Notes under the pieces: generated by a model
What the model was told of the DNA's origin: nothing
Seen by the model: the letters and a program-made list of their open reading frames with translations, nothing else
The model's database searches: none
Assembly (NCBI GenBank): GCA_022844275.1
Contig: JALHMB010000008.1
Span: 62,001 to 126,000 of the forward strand
Source of the DNA: Hyphomicrobiaceae bacterium
GTDB lineage: Bacteria; Pseudomonadota; Alphaproteobacteria; Rhizobiales; Hyphomicrobiaceae
Reading direction: 5' to 3'
Length of the DNA: 64,000 bases
Shown here: one piece after another, positions 17,975-26,800 of the stretch
How positions within the stretch are numbered: the stretch's first letter is position 1
How the letters are laid out: each line of letters opens with the position of its first letter
Position numbers and translations under genes: made by a program

Positions 17975-18949
17975 GTGACGCGGTCGTCCAATCCCTTGTC
18001 GCGCCGCGCAGGTGCGAAGCCTGATGCCGACGCGTCAGACGAATGGGGTATTGCCTTGACTACGGCTGACCTGGAAGAGATGGCGAAGCGCCTTGAGGCG
18101 AGTGGCGCCTATCGGGTCCTCAAGAGACTGACGATCCCGGCTGCATTCAATGAACCCGACGGTACGGCGACAAAGCTCGGCATCGTGCTTGATGTCGAGA
18201 CTACGGGGCTCAACCTGGCCACCGACCAGATCATCGAGCTTGGCATAATCAAGTTCGAGTTCTCGGCGGACGGCCGCGTCTTTCGAGTCGTCGACCGCTT
18301 CAGCGGACTTCGTGAGCCGACAGTTCCAATGCCTGCCGAGATCGTTGCGTTAACGGGCATCACGCCTGAGCTCCTGCACGGGCGCGAGATCAGCTCGCAA
18401 GAGGTCTCCACCTTTATAGCGGACGCGGTCATTGTCATCGCGCACAACGCCGCCTTTGACAGACCCTTCTGTGAGCGGGAATGGCCGGACTTCGCGGCTA
18501 AGCACTGGGCCTGCTCGAGCTCGGAGGTCGCTTGGCATCGACACGGATATGCTGGCTCCAGATTGGCTTATCTGCTGAACGAGCATGGCTATTTCGCCGA
18601 TGGGCATCGTGCCATGACTGATTGCGAGGCGGTCCTCACGTTCCTCAGCCGCAGCCCAAACTCTGGCGGCACCTATCTCGGCGAGCTGCTGGCGAGCGCG
18701 CGGCGTTCGACGGTACGACTATTTGCGGAAGGCGCGCCCTTCGAAAGCAAGGACACGCTGAAGGCCCGTGGCTACCGATGGTTCGAGGGGAATGGCGACA
18801 GACCCAAATCCTGGAGAAAGGACCTCTACGAGGACGAGCTCGATGCCGAGCTGGCGTTTCTGAAAGCAAACATATTTGGCGGCAAGGACGCGCAGCTCCC
18901 GACTGAAAGGTTCTCGGCCATCGACCGCTACAGCGCACGCGCAGGATAA
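17975..18949 (+). CDS. DEDDh 3'-5' exonuclease, DnaQ-like
   Basis: A 324-residue exonuclease of the DNA polymerase III epsilon fold. Visible catalytic motifs are VLDVETTGL (Asp73, Glu75), AHNAAFDRPF (Asp162) and DGHRAMTDCEA (His211, Asp216), a complete DEDDh set. The C-terminal 90 residues contain KARGYRWFEGNGDRPKSW, seen in stand-alone bacterial exonucleases of this type. The start is GTG at 17975 with a purine-rich GAGAGAG directly before it; a later ATG at MAKRLEASG would remove the N-terminal tail. It sits downstream of the RusA-like gene and converges on the UvrD-like helicase gene. Confidence 0.85.
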   Translation: MTRSSNPLSRRAGAKPDADASDEWGIALTTADLEEMAKRLEASGAYRVLKRLTIPAAFNEPDGTATKLGIVLDVETTGLNLATDQIIELGIIKFEFSADGRVFRVVDRFSGLREPTVPMPAEIVALTGITPELLHGREISSQEVSTFIADAVIVIAHNAAFDRPFCEREWPDFAAKHWACSSSEVAWHRHGYAGSRLAYLLNEHGYFADGHRAMTDCEAVLTFLSRSPNSGGTYLGELLASARRSTVRLFAEGAPFESKDTLKARGYRWFEGNGDRPKSWRKDLYEDELDAELAFLKANIFGGKDAQLPTERFSAIDRYSARAG

Positions 18950-19016
18950 GCCGCCCAGTTTCGAATTCCTAAGGGGGTAGGTTGTCTGCCGCACTGGATA
19001 GAAGGTGAGCATGAGC

Positions 19017-19036
19017 CCGACCGCCCTGTCGGTCGG
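19017..19036. terminator. Possible bidirectional hairpin between convergent genes
   Basis: CCGACCG, a CCCTGT loop, then CGGTCGG, lying between the convergent exonuclease and UvrD-like genes. There is no T-run on either side, so an intrinsic terminator is only a weak call based on position. Confidence 0.35.
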
Positions 19037-19152
19037 TGTGAAAAGCTTCGTGCACAGATCGAGCCGACCCGATTCCGTTTGTCCACAAAGATTCAGCAAA
19101 GCGCAAAATTGGCGGGTACCGACTATGAATGGCAGAATGCTTTGAGCTGTCT

Positions 19153-20940
19153 TCAATCATCGTCCGCTATACGCTCTTGCACCTCCGCGACGAACGGTGA
19201 AGGCCTTATTCCCGTATATAGTAAGTGTAGCTCTTCTTTCGGGCGCGTGAACCCGACATAGAACAAGCGACGCGCCTCTCGCCGCTCTGCCTGCAGTGCG
19301 TTCGGCCGCGGAATGCGGCCGTCGTCCATCGCAAACAGCACCACGACCCGAAACTCTCGGCCTTTTGCGCTGTGCATGGTGGATAGGTTGATGCGGTCGC
19401 GGCCATCGCCGTCGCCAGCAAATTGCCCGAGCGTCATCGCCGAAGCGTCGCCATCATCGGCGGTCCTCTCGACGAACGCTCGGAGCGTCGCTGCTTCGTC
19501 GGTTACCATCCGGCAGCAGGCAATCAATTCGTTCACCAACCCTTCGAGGATGTCGCGAAACCAAGTGTTCAGCCTCAAGGTCCCGTCTCTGCGGGACCAA
19601 AGTAGGCCCATCAGTGATCTTTGAAAGTTAAGCCGCTGTTCATCGGAGCCTATGGCCTCGCTGAAAATCCGGCGGCCGTCGTTCACGAGGCGGGCGAAGC
19701 GCGGATCGCCGGTCCGCCAACCTCCGCAACACCAGACCGCGCAAAGCTCAAGCCACCTGATTAGCTTGCTCGATCTGGGGAACAGAGCATTGGTATCGGC
19801 GCGAACGACTGCAAACGCATGTCTTTGCGCTGAGGTGGCCACGTGATCCCCGATCCATGCCGCCGGATATAGGATCCCTATGTCTCCGAGCGAGAGACCG
19901 GGAATGCGCTCAAAAATCTGAGGCAATACGGTTGCGAAGAGATAGTCCGCCTGCAGGCCATAGTTTCCAGCACGTGGGTGAAAGAAGATGGTGCCTTGCG
20001 CAGCGCCGTCAGGGGCTCGGTAGCCTCTGGCTTCCCCTAATGCATATTCCGAGGCTGTTACGATTCGTGAGCCGCAACGATAGTTGAATCGAAGCCGTAC
20101 GGTCTGCACGTCTTCCCGTTCGGCGACTTGCTGAAGCAGTTCAGGATGCGCGCCGGCAAATCCATAAATCGACTGATCGACGTCTCCGACAGCAAATAAC
20201 CTCATACCCGTGCTGAAGCAGAGCCCCAGCACCATACGGTGAAGGGCCTCGCCCAGATCCTGATATTCATCCACCGCGAGGACGGGATACTTGGCGAGGA
20301 TAGCGCGCTGAAGCCATTCGTTGTCGCGGAGCGCCCTCACTGCGAGCAGGGGCATGTCGTCGAAATCGATGAGGCCGACTTTGCGCAATTCCGCTTCGAA
20401 GGCCTCGACCAGCCGCGCGAGATCTGGGTCTTGGTTCCGCCACTGCTCCGTATTCCGGTTGAGGATCGAACGTCGATAGTGGCCCATCCGGAAGTCCCAG
20501 GTCTGGGGATTGTCGGGGCCTCCTATGGTGCGCCTGAAAGCCCTTTCGAGGGCCAGCCGGCGCTGCTGCTGTGTGGCAACCTCGAAATTATCCGGCAACT
20601 CGAGGCCAGCGGATTTGGCGTACGGCATTACAATCTGGGTCAGGGAAAAGGAATGCACCGTGCCGATGAACACACGGCCACCCGGCTCAACGCCGAGAGC
20701 GTCAAGCCGCGTCTCCAGTTCCCGAGCGCATTCGTTATTATAGGTAATGCAGGCCAGTCCCCGCGGCTCCTCGATGTCTTCGGATAGGATGCGTGCGAGC
20801 TTGATGGTGAGGGTTTTTGTCTTGCCGCTTCCGGGGCCGGCCAGCACCGCGCAGTGCCCCTGCGAATTGTAAGCCTGCCATTGAGCTGCGTTCCCGCGCA
20901 ACTCCTCCGCGGCACGCAGGTATAGAGCGCGGTCAGACAC
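19153..20940 (-). CDS. UvrD/PcrA-like superfamily 1 helicase, GajB-like
   Basis: A 595-residue SF1A helicase. Motifs in order are AGPGSGKTKT (Walker A, 34-43), LAVDEYQDL (motif II), VGDVDQSIYGFAGA (motif III), LRFNYRCG (IV), STMHSAKGREF (V) and LFYVGFTRPKEEL (VI). It is close in layout to GajB (about 500 residues). The chosen start is the GTG at 20940, which overlaps the last codons of the OLD nuclease gene. An ATG at 21021 would lengthen the overlap. It is the last gene of the five-gene operon. In Gabija, GajB senses DNA ends and activates GajA; that role is inferred here. Confidence 0.85.
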   Translation of the reverse strand: MSDRALYLRAAEELRGNAAQWQAYNSQGHCAVLAGPGSGKTKTLTIKLARILSEDIEEPRGLACITYNNECARELETRLDALGVEPGGRVFIGTVHSFSLTQIVMPYAKSAGLELPDNFEVATQQQRRLALERAFRRTIGGPDNPQTWDFRMGHYRRSILNRNTEQWRNQDPDLARLVEAFEAELRKVGLIDFDDMPLLAVRALRDNEWLQRAILAKYPVLAVDEYQDLGEALHRMVLGLCFSTGMRLFAVGDVDQSIYGFAGAHPELLQQVAEREDVQTVRLRFNYRCGSRIVTASEYALGEARGYRAPDGAAQGTIFFHPRAGNYGLQADYLFATVLPQIFERIPGLSLGDIGILYPAAWIGDHVATSAQRHAFAVVRADTNALFPRSSKLIRWLELCAVWCCGGWRTGDPRFARLVNDGRRIFSEAIGSDEQRLNFQRSLMGLLWSRRDGTLRLNTWFRDILEGLVNELIACCRMVTDEAATLRAFVERTADDGDASAMTLGQFAGDGDGRDRINLSTMHSAKGREFRVVVLFAMDDGRIPRPNALQAERREARRLFYVGFTRPKEELHLLYTGIRPSPFVAEVQERIADDD

Positions 20941-22735
20941 GGTCGACCACAAATTCGATGGCACTACGGATATAGGCGGGCGGTTTGAGGCTACCCATGC
21001 GCGATGCAAGCCTCTGCGCAAAGCGGCCCTTTCCGATTGCCTCTATCAACGAAAGAAACTTGCCGATGTCGAGCTGCTTCGGATCCGCCTCCCATGCGTC
21101 GATCCAACCCCTGCGTATTTTGCCGAAATTTCCTTCGCGCAGCGTCTCAATTATTACTGGCCCGAACTTACCATTGAACAAGTCAACTTCCAGCGTATGC
21201 GTGTTCGTGAAAACGCCAAACTCCTCACACTTGTCGGCAAATTTTTTGCCGTTCTCGAGTTTCTCAAGTTCCTTAATCAGAGCAGCTGGAACCTTGCCTG
21301 TTCTGGTGGCTTCGATGGTGGACACGAGTTCAAGCGATCGCCGGTATCCGAGGGGGCTGCCCCCCTCGCGAGGGTCCCAGTCCGTGACAATGGCGACGGG
21401 AATTCGCAGGCCGCCGAGCAGCTTGACGTAAGGTTCGAAGTTCGTACCGGCTACGGAGCAGACGGTGATACCGAAATCATCCAGAGGCTTACCGATCGTT
21501 TCTGCGAATGTAGGCACGAGAAATCGTTCGGCATCGCCTTCGACAAGTATGACACCTCTCGCGAAGAGCATCTCGGCGCGCGTTACATCGACGTAGCGCC
21601 CAAGATCATCTGTCTCGGCGTCAGTCAGTTTTATGGATGCGACCGATCTAGCGAGCGTGCCGTTGTCTTTGGTGTCCTTGAGCAGGACAATAGACCGGAG
21701 CGGGGCGACACTTGCGATGTGAGGCGAATGCGTCGTCAGGAATACGGACAGGGCGCTGTCCCCATCCTCTTCGCCGTCGTCGATACTCTCGAACAAATGC
21801 CGGTAGACTGATCTTTGCAGATGAGGGTGGAGATGCGCTTCGGGTTCCTCGATTGCAAGGAACGTGTGATCGCGTTTATTCTCTTCTAGCATTCGTCTCA
21901 ATTCGAGTGCTTTGAGGCCGAGAAACACAATGTTGGCTGAGCCGAGGCTCGCATCGTGGATGCCGCGCTTTCCCTCGTCTATGAGGAGCTGGATGTTCCG
22001 GGAGAGTCTGGTTGGATCAGTTGGGCTGAAGCCGAGGCGTGGCTTAACATCCTGCCGGGTGCCGCTCATCTTGGCCAGCAGGGCGCCGATGTTGTCCTCC
22101 AGCGTCTTCACTTCTTCAAACTCGACGACCTTCCCCGTTGCCTCCTCGATCGCTTCGCTGATCTCCTCCAGTTTGGTCCGGTCCACATCCTTGAACGCGT
22201 TCTCGATGAGGGGCCGCAGCGGCGAGCGCCTCCAAGCCGCTAAGTCTCCTTCGGCGTCGCGCAGCGCCGGAAGGACATCGAGCGCTATTCTGCGCCGCAG
22301 GTCATATCCAAAACGCTTAGCCTCGTCCCCACCACCGTAACAAACAAATTCGTAATCATTATCGGTCGCCGGATCGTCCTCAAGATCGGCCCGCGGACGG
22401 AACTCATAGGTCAGCCGTACTGTCTTCGGGTCCTTGTCCAGACGGAAGTCTGTGAGTAGCGCGAGTACATCAAGATCTTCTTCGAAGTCCGCTATCTCGA
22501 CGGAGATTAGGATCCTGTCCTCTGCGCCGGGCGTATCCAGCCCATCCCAAAAGTCAGCCATACGGAGTTCGCGTGCGCTGTCAGGGAGCATCGGATCGAA
22601 CACAAGACGCAGGGCGTAAAGCAGGTTGCTTTTTCCAACGCGGTTCTCGCCGACCACGACAACATTGCCGTCCAAAGCGATATCAAGCTCGTAGAAGTTT
22701 CGGAAATTTTCGATGATTATGCGGGAAAGATGCAC
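20933..22735 (-). CDS. OLD-family ATPase-Toprim endonuclease, GajA-like
   Basis: A 600-residue OLD-family nuclease, close to GajA in length. The ABC-type ATPase part has FRNF near the start, VVVGENRVGKSNLL (29-37) and LAIEEPEAHLHP (293-304) with TTHSPH (334-339). The Toprim part has ILVEGDAERFLVP (Glu399) and IVTDWDP (Asp452, Asp454). GTG at 22735 gives MHLSRIIIENFRNF, typical for the family; an ATG at 22759 overlaps the DUF3732 gene by 16 bases. It overlaps the UvrD-like helicase gene. The expected role is nicking of phage DNA, as in Gabija. The unusual point is that it sits directly behind an ABC-3C ATPase. Confidence 0.87.
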   Translation of the reverse strand: MHLSRIIIENFRNFYELDIALDGNVVVVGENRVGKSNLLYALRLVFDPMLPDSARELRMADFWDGLDTPGAEDRILISVEIADFEEDLDVLALLTDFRLDKDPKTVRLTYEFRPRADLEDDPATDNDYEFVCYGGGDEAKRFGYDLRRRIALDVLPALRDAEGDLAAWRRSPLRPLIENAFKDVDRTKLEEISEAIEEATGKVVEFEEVKTLEDNIGALLAKMSGTRQDVKPRLGFSPTDPTRLSRNIQLLIDEGKRGIHDASLGSANIVFLGLKALELRRMLEENKRDHTFLAIEEPEAHLHPHLQRSVYRHLFESIDDGEEDGDSALSVFLTTHSPHIASVAPLRSIVLLKDTKDNGTLARSVASIKLTDAETDDLGRYVDVTRAEMLFARGVILVEGDAERFLVPTFAETIGKPLDDFGITVCSVAGTNFEPYVKLLGGLRIPVAIVTDWDPREGGSPLGYRRSLELVSTIEATRTGKVPAALIKELEKLENGKKFADKCEEFGVFTNTHTLEVDLFNGKFGPVIIETLREGNFGKIRRGWIDAWEADPKQLDIGKFLSLIEAIGKGRFAQRLASRMGSLKPPAYIRSAIEFVVDRV

Positions 22736-22743
22736 GACACCAC

Positions 22744-24681
22744 CTATCCCCTCAGCCATGCTACCGGAACCAGCGCAATGCCGTCGCGCCATCGTTCCGA
22801 GATCGAATCCCGGAACCATTGCTCCAGGAGTTCGACATGATCCGCCACGATGATCTGCATGTCTGCGCCGGGCGCGCTGCAGTATCTCCACATCACCTCG
22901 AAGAGCCGTTTGACGGCTGCTTGATCTTCGTCGTTCAGATCATCGAGTTTCCCTTCGTTGTCGCGTTCCGGCGGATAGTGCACTTGAGAAGGCTGATCCA
23001 GCATCAGGAAGCCGGGTACGGGACGGTTCCGCTGCCGGAATAACGTGTGCAGCCCAAGGTGGGCCGCTACGTGATATCCAACCCAGTTTTCGCCGCTGCC
23101 CATCTGCGCGAGTGTGATCGGCCCATCGACTGTGTCTGCGACCACCGTGAGGGCCTTCCGATCAAGCCGCAGCGGATTGTTGGCATGTTCGAGGCCGAGA
23201 GTCCTCGCGTGCTTCGTAAGATCGAGGTTCACAAGATTGAGGGCAGTGTCGAGCCGCTGCTGGAGCTCATCGTCGTCCAACGCCTTTTCCAGTTCGGCTA
23301 TCTCTGCCAGCAGCGTTTCGATAGCCCGCTGCAGGCTGCTTCCGACCGCGGTCGTCCTGACATTTTCGAGGTAGTATGCGATGCGGCCTGCCACCCGCGC
23401 CTGTTCAGCCAGATCATTCTGCTGAATGCGGAGGCGCTCGTTCTCCTGGATGCGTTCTGCAATCTGCCCCTGCGCATTGCGCAACTGGTCTTCGGTATCC
23501 GCCCTTCGCGTCTCCAAGGCGGCAAGGCGTTCCTGAAGGCGCGGAGCGTCGCGGCGCACCAGAGCAAGCTGAACCTCCAGGCCGGTGAGGGACTCCCGCA
23601 TCTCCGTGACGGAAGGCACGGGCACCTCCAGATGGCTTTCGCAGAACGGGCAAACGTCCGAAGCGCCGGAAGCAGTCAGAAGTCCGATTGATGCAAGACG
23701 CGCATCCTGTTCGCGAACTTCGCTCTCAAACTCCGACGCTTCGCGACCTATGCGCTGGGCTTCTGATATTTCCTCGCGCACATCCTGCAGCTGATCGCGC
23801 AGCTCCCGCCTTGTATTTTCGAGCCGGTCCAGATCATTGCCGGGATCGTCGATCGCCGTCACGTTGAGCGGGCGCGGTGCCGCGGCCTGCCGAAGCAAGC
23901 CGACTGCGCTTTCGGTGTCTGCCGCAGCAGCGTCGGACGGCAGGAGTCCAGCCCGCCGCGCCTCCGAGAGAAGCGACTGCACCGTGCTCGAAGATTGATC
24001 CGACAGCGCTCTGGACTCTGCCAGCTCACGTTCCATTTTGCGGAGCCGGGCACGCGCATCCTGATAGCGCTTTAACGTCAGTACATGACGTTCATCGACG
24101 GCGCCTAGAAAGTAGGGAAGGCCGTCCCGGATCGCGGCGGGCATAAACTGCTCACCTTGACGATGAAAGAGGAAGCGCCGGTTCGCTATCTCATCCTGCG
24201 CCTGCAGGCAGAACAGGATCGCGTGGCGCGATGACGCCTCCAAAGGCAGCCGTGTCGAGCCTTCCTGCGGGATATGGATGTTCTCCGATATGCCCAAGAC
24301 CGCGGACAATTGCGCTTTCAGTCCGTCAGATGTGACGTTCTTGTAGAACCCCGAAGCGTCTGCGGGCATTTCTTCGACGCCGCGGGCGAAGAATATCTTG
24401 TCGCTCGCCCTGCCAGCGGGGCCCGGATTTTCGCGCGCGAGCAGGATGCGCTCGCCATTGTTATCTATGTGCAGAGCGAACCATGAGACGCTCTTGCGAA
24501 TCTCTCCCTCGGGAATCGTGCACTCGTCGCGGCCCCAGCAATAATCTACTATGTCGAGTAGCGCGGATTTGCCGGTCTTTGAAGCTCCGGTGACGATGTT
24601 CAGCGCGCCGAGCTTGAATTCGACGTCGCGGCGCTCGCCTTCGTGCGAGTATACGGAAACGCAGCGAAGTTGAAGGCTCAT
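22744..24681 (-). CDS. DUF3732 ABC-type ATPase of an ABC-three-component system
   Basis: A 645-residue SMC/Rad50-like ATPase. Walker A is VTGASKTGKSALLD (30-43), with the typical YCWGRDECTIPEGEI stretch behind it. Two long coiled coils (about 200-245 and 285-335, then 360-480) flank CPFC at 344-347, which looks like a Rad50-type zinc hook. The C-terminal ATPase half contains MGSGENWVGYHVA and FLMLDQPSQVHYP. The start at 24681 overlaps the middle-component stop (ATGA). DUF3732 proteins are the ATPase of ABC-3C conflict systems, thought to sense invading DNA. It leads directly into the OLD nuclease gene, which starts 8 bases after it. Confidence 0.83.
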   Translation of the reverse strand: MSLQLRCVSVYSHEGERRDVEFKLGALNIVTGASKTGKSALLDIVDYCWGRDECTIPEGEIRKSVSWFALHIDNNGERILLARENPGPAGRASDKIFFARGVEEMPADASGFYKNVTSDGLKAQLSAVLGISENIHIPQEGSTRLPLEASSRHAILFCLQAQDEIANRRFLFHRQGEQFMPAAIRDGLPYFLGAVDERHVLTLKRYQDARARLRKMERELAESRALSDQSSSTVQSLLSEARRAGLLPSDAAAADTESAVGLLRQAAAPRPLNVTAIDDPGNDLDRLENTRRELRDQLQDVREEISEAQRIGREASEFESEVREQDARLASIGLLTASGASDVCPFCESHLEVPVPSVTEMRESLTGLEVQLALVRRDAPRLQERLAALETRRADTEDQLRNAQGQIAERIQENERLRIQQNDLAEQARVAGRIAYYLENVRTTAVGSSLQRAIETLLAEIAELEKALDDDELQQRLDTALNLVNLDLTKHARTLGLEHANNPLRLDRKALTVVADTVDGPITLAQMGSGENWVGYHVAAHLGLHTLFRQRNRPVPGFLMLDQPSQVHYPPERDNEGKLDDLNDEDQAAVKRLFEVMWRYCSAPGADMQIIVADHVELLEQWFRDSISERWRDGIALVPVAWLRG

Positions 24682-25193
24682 GGCTTGACCCCCAGAGCCT
24701 GCATGACAAGGCCCGGCTGCCCTTGACGCGCAAACCATCGTCCGACCAATTCGGCGGCGCTTCGCGCCTCGTCCGTATCCTCGGTCGTGCGGGCAGCGAT
24801 CGCGGCGGCTTTGAACCGCTTGCCACCCGGGGCAATTCCGTCGCCTTGAGCGACGAGGAACCCTTGCTGCATCATGAGAAGCAAAGCCTCGCGCGTGAAT
24901 GGCGCAAGGCGGAGCGCCCGATCCGGCAGTCCCGCAAGCAAGGGGCCGCGGCCACTAACCCATCCGACGAAGGCGGTGTCGGCCTTTTGCGGCAGCTCAT
25001 CGCGTGTCTGCTTGTGAAGGACGAGCGGCAGTACGAGGAAGGACAGCGGCAATCCCATCGACCTCTTGGCAGCTTTCTCGTACTGCCGAACGGCTCGGAA
25101 GATCAGCTCTCCGCAGAAGGCAGGATTGAAATTGATAGCCTCCTCAACCGGACGGCGCTTCCATGGAAGATCCCAGTGACCTTTACCCGTCAT
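24678..25193 (-). CDS. ABC-three-component system middle component
   Basis: A 171-residue helical protein. The motif ARPVEEAINFNPAFCGELI-like segment (RPVEEAINFNPAFCGELIFR in the first 35 residues) and SFLVLPLVLHKQTRDELP are characteristic of middle components of ABC-3C systems, as is the later APFTREALLLMMQQG. It overlaps the upstream nuclease-like gene by 11 bases and the ATPase gene by 4. Middle components are thought to bridge the effector and the ATPase. The exact subfamily cannot be set without a search. Confidence 0.75.
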   Translation of the reverse strand: MTGKGHWDLPWKRRPVEEAINFNPAFCGELIFRAVRQYEKAAKRSMGLPLSFLVLPLVLHKQTRDELPQKADTAFVGWVSGRGPLLAGLPDRALRLAPFTREALLLMMQQGFLVAQGDGIAPGGKRFKAAAIAARTTEDTDEARSAAELVGRWFARQGQPGLVMQALGVKP

Positions 25194-26397
25194 CGCCGCC
25201 CCCTTCGTCAGGCTTGTGCATCTTGACGTAGTCGCGATGCCAGCCCACCCGGAAGTCGTTGGCGAGGATGTGATAGGATCCGACGCTAATGAAGCGCGCG
25301 GTAACGGTGCGGAACGGGAAGCGCGCCTCTGTTTCGACCCAGTAGTAGAGTTCCTGCCCTGCGTTCCTCACGGCGCCCGGCTTCGGCTTCGCTGCCAAGC
25401 TATCGCACATCCTGTGGAAGCGTGGCTCCCACTCCTCGACGAGCATGCGCTCGAAACGGCTAACTTCTCCATCGACGAGCAAGCTCAATCTCGCCCACTT
25501 TGAGCGTTGCGTCGAAGCGCGATAGTAGTCGCGCTTTGCGAATTCGACGCGGTTGTCGCCGGTGCCCACCGCCTGAAGCTGACGGACAAAGTTCATCTCA
25601 TCCAGCGCCTGCAATTCGGCAGCCGGAGGTTCTGCATCCTCCATGTCGAGCGGAAGGGCGTCGCGCCTCATCAACTCGCGGATGTCATCGAGTTTTGTTT
25701 CCAGTTCGAGAATGGGTATCGTACCGTTTCCCGCGTCCAGCGCTCTGAAGACTCTCGGAAACCACCATCCCTCAAGTTGCTCGCGCGCCGACGCGATCTG
25801 CCCACGTGGCCCAAGAAATCGCAGGGCATCCTCCAGTGAAGCATCCAAAGTCGCTAGAGTTGGCGATTGATCCAGGACCTCGACCGTGTCGAGAATTGAT
25901 CGGCGGATGGCAGGGGCAAGAGACAGGAACGCGGCGAAGGCAGGGCCAAGCGCCTTGTTCTTGGAGTCTATCGCAACCTTCTCCAACGCAGCAGCGGCAG
26001 CCTCCGGGTTACGCACCCCCGGCGCTGCAGCCTCGGGCCGAAGTTGCGACGCGGCGCTACCTTCCGGTGCAAGACCCGTCGTGATGAGTGCAAGCCGCGT
26101 CCGCGACGGAAGTGAGGGGTCGTTCTTTGTTGCTTCCGACCATATTCGCAAAGTCTTCCAGAGATCGGGACTTGTATCTGTGAGACTGCCTTTGCGGTTT
26201 ATGTGGTGCTTCGTCTGGAGTCGCTCGATCGGCGTGCCGGCATTCTCGAAGGACACGTCGTCGAAGCGCTCGATGGCGATCTCGATGCCGCTTTCCCGAT
26301 AGACAAACCGAAGGCCCTCAAGCAGCGCAAAGCGCGCCTGAAAATAATATCCAGCTGCCGAGCCCGGCGTGTCGAACTTTGTGTTCGCGGCGGTCAA
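25183..26397 (-). CDS. ABC-three-component system effector with DUF4297/Cap4-like nuclease motifs
   Basis: A 404-residue protein, first gene of the operon. The N-terminus has GSAAGYYFQARFALLEGL, then EIAIERFDDVSF (Glu43, Asp46/47) and IERLQTKHH (Gln61, Lys63). This E-D-QxK pattern fits the restriction-endonuclease-like fold of DUF4297/Cap4 nucleases. The C-terminal 250 residues are helical and resemble the C-terminal region of ABC-3C system proteins. It would be the DNA-cutting effector controlled by the ATPase. The assignment to ABC-3C rests on the two following genes. About 400 gene-free bases lie upstream and must hold the operon promoter. Confidence 0.75.
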   Translation of the reverse strand: MTAANTKFDTPGSAAGYYFQARFALLEGLRFVYRESGIEIAIERFDDVSFENAGTPIERLQTKHHINRKGSLTDTSPDLWKTLRIWSEATKNDPSLPSRTRLALITTGLAPEGSAASQLRPEAAAPGVRNPEAAAAALEKVAIDSKNKALGPAFAAFLSLAPAIRRSILDTVEVLDQSPTLATLDASLEDALRFLGPRGQIASAREQLEGWWFPRVFRALDAGNGTIPILELETKLDDIRELMRRDALPLDMEDAEPPAAELQALDEMNFVRQLQAVGTGDNRVEFAKRDYYRASTQRSKWARLSLLVDGEVSRFERMLVEEWEPRFHRMCDSLAAKPKPGAVRNAGQELYYWVETEARFPFRTVTARFISVGSYHILANDFRVGWHRDYVKMHKPDEGGGDDG

Positions 26398-26639
26398 ACG
26401 TCTTTGACACCTCAGGTGGCGGGTCCATCTTCAGCATAATCAGCGGGATGATTCACATCGCTCTGTCAACGGCCGCCAATTCCCTAGGTTGTCCAATATG
26501 CAGATATCCCCAAGAAGTCCTGTCAGGCCGATTGTGGTCAATCGGTACACATTCGTTAACCGCGTCGGCTTCACGGCCGAAGTGAAACTTAGGTAGCCGC
26601 CGTCTTCATGTCCGCAAGTCGCGATCAACGCGCAGTTCC

Positions 26640-26800
26640 TGCGCTTCTACAGGCGGCGGAAGTAGGGGCTTACGGGAGCGCGTGGCGTCCTCCTCGATCT
26701 CATGGGCACGGAGATGCAGACGCGTGATGGACGTTCCGAGATCGTGCGCAATACCGTACGCGTTCCTCGTCTGGCTTCTCAGTTCGCGTTGAACATCAGG
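26640..26800 (-). pseudogene. Decayed fragment of a sensor histidine kinase
   Basis: On the minus strand this stretch encodes AYGIAHDLGTSITRLHLRAH followed by EIEEDATRSR. That is nearly the same as the phosphoacceptor region of the intact kinase at 55027-56454 (AIAHDLGTPITRLHLRAHEI, then EEVATRSR). The DNA at about 26692-26754 aligns with 55586-55648 with scattered changes. No catalytic domain or start remains. It lies in the 26398-26795 gap between the defence operon and the relaxase gene, so a related two-component system once stood here. The rest of the gap shows no gene. Confidence 0.72.
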
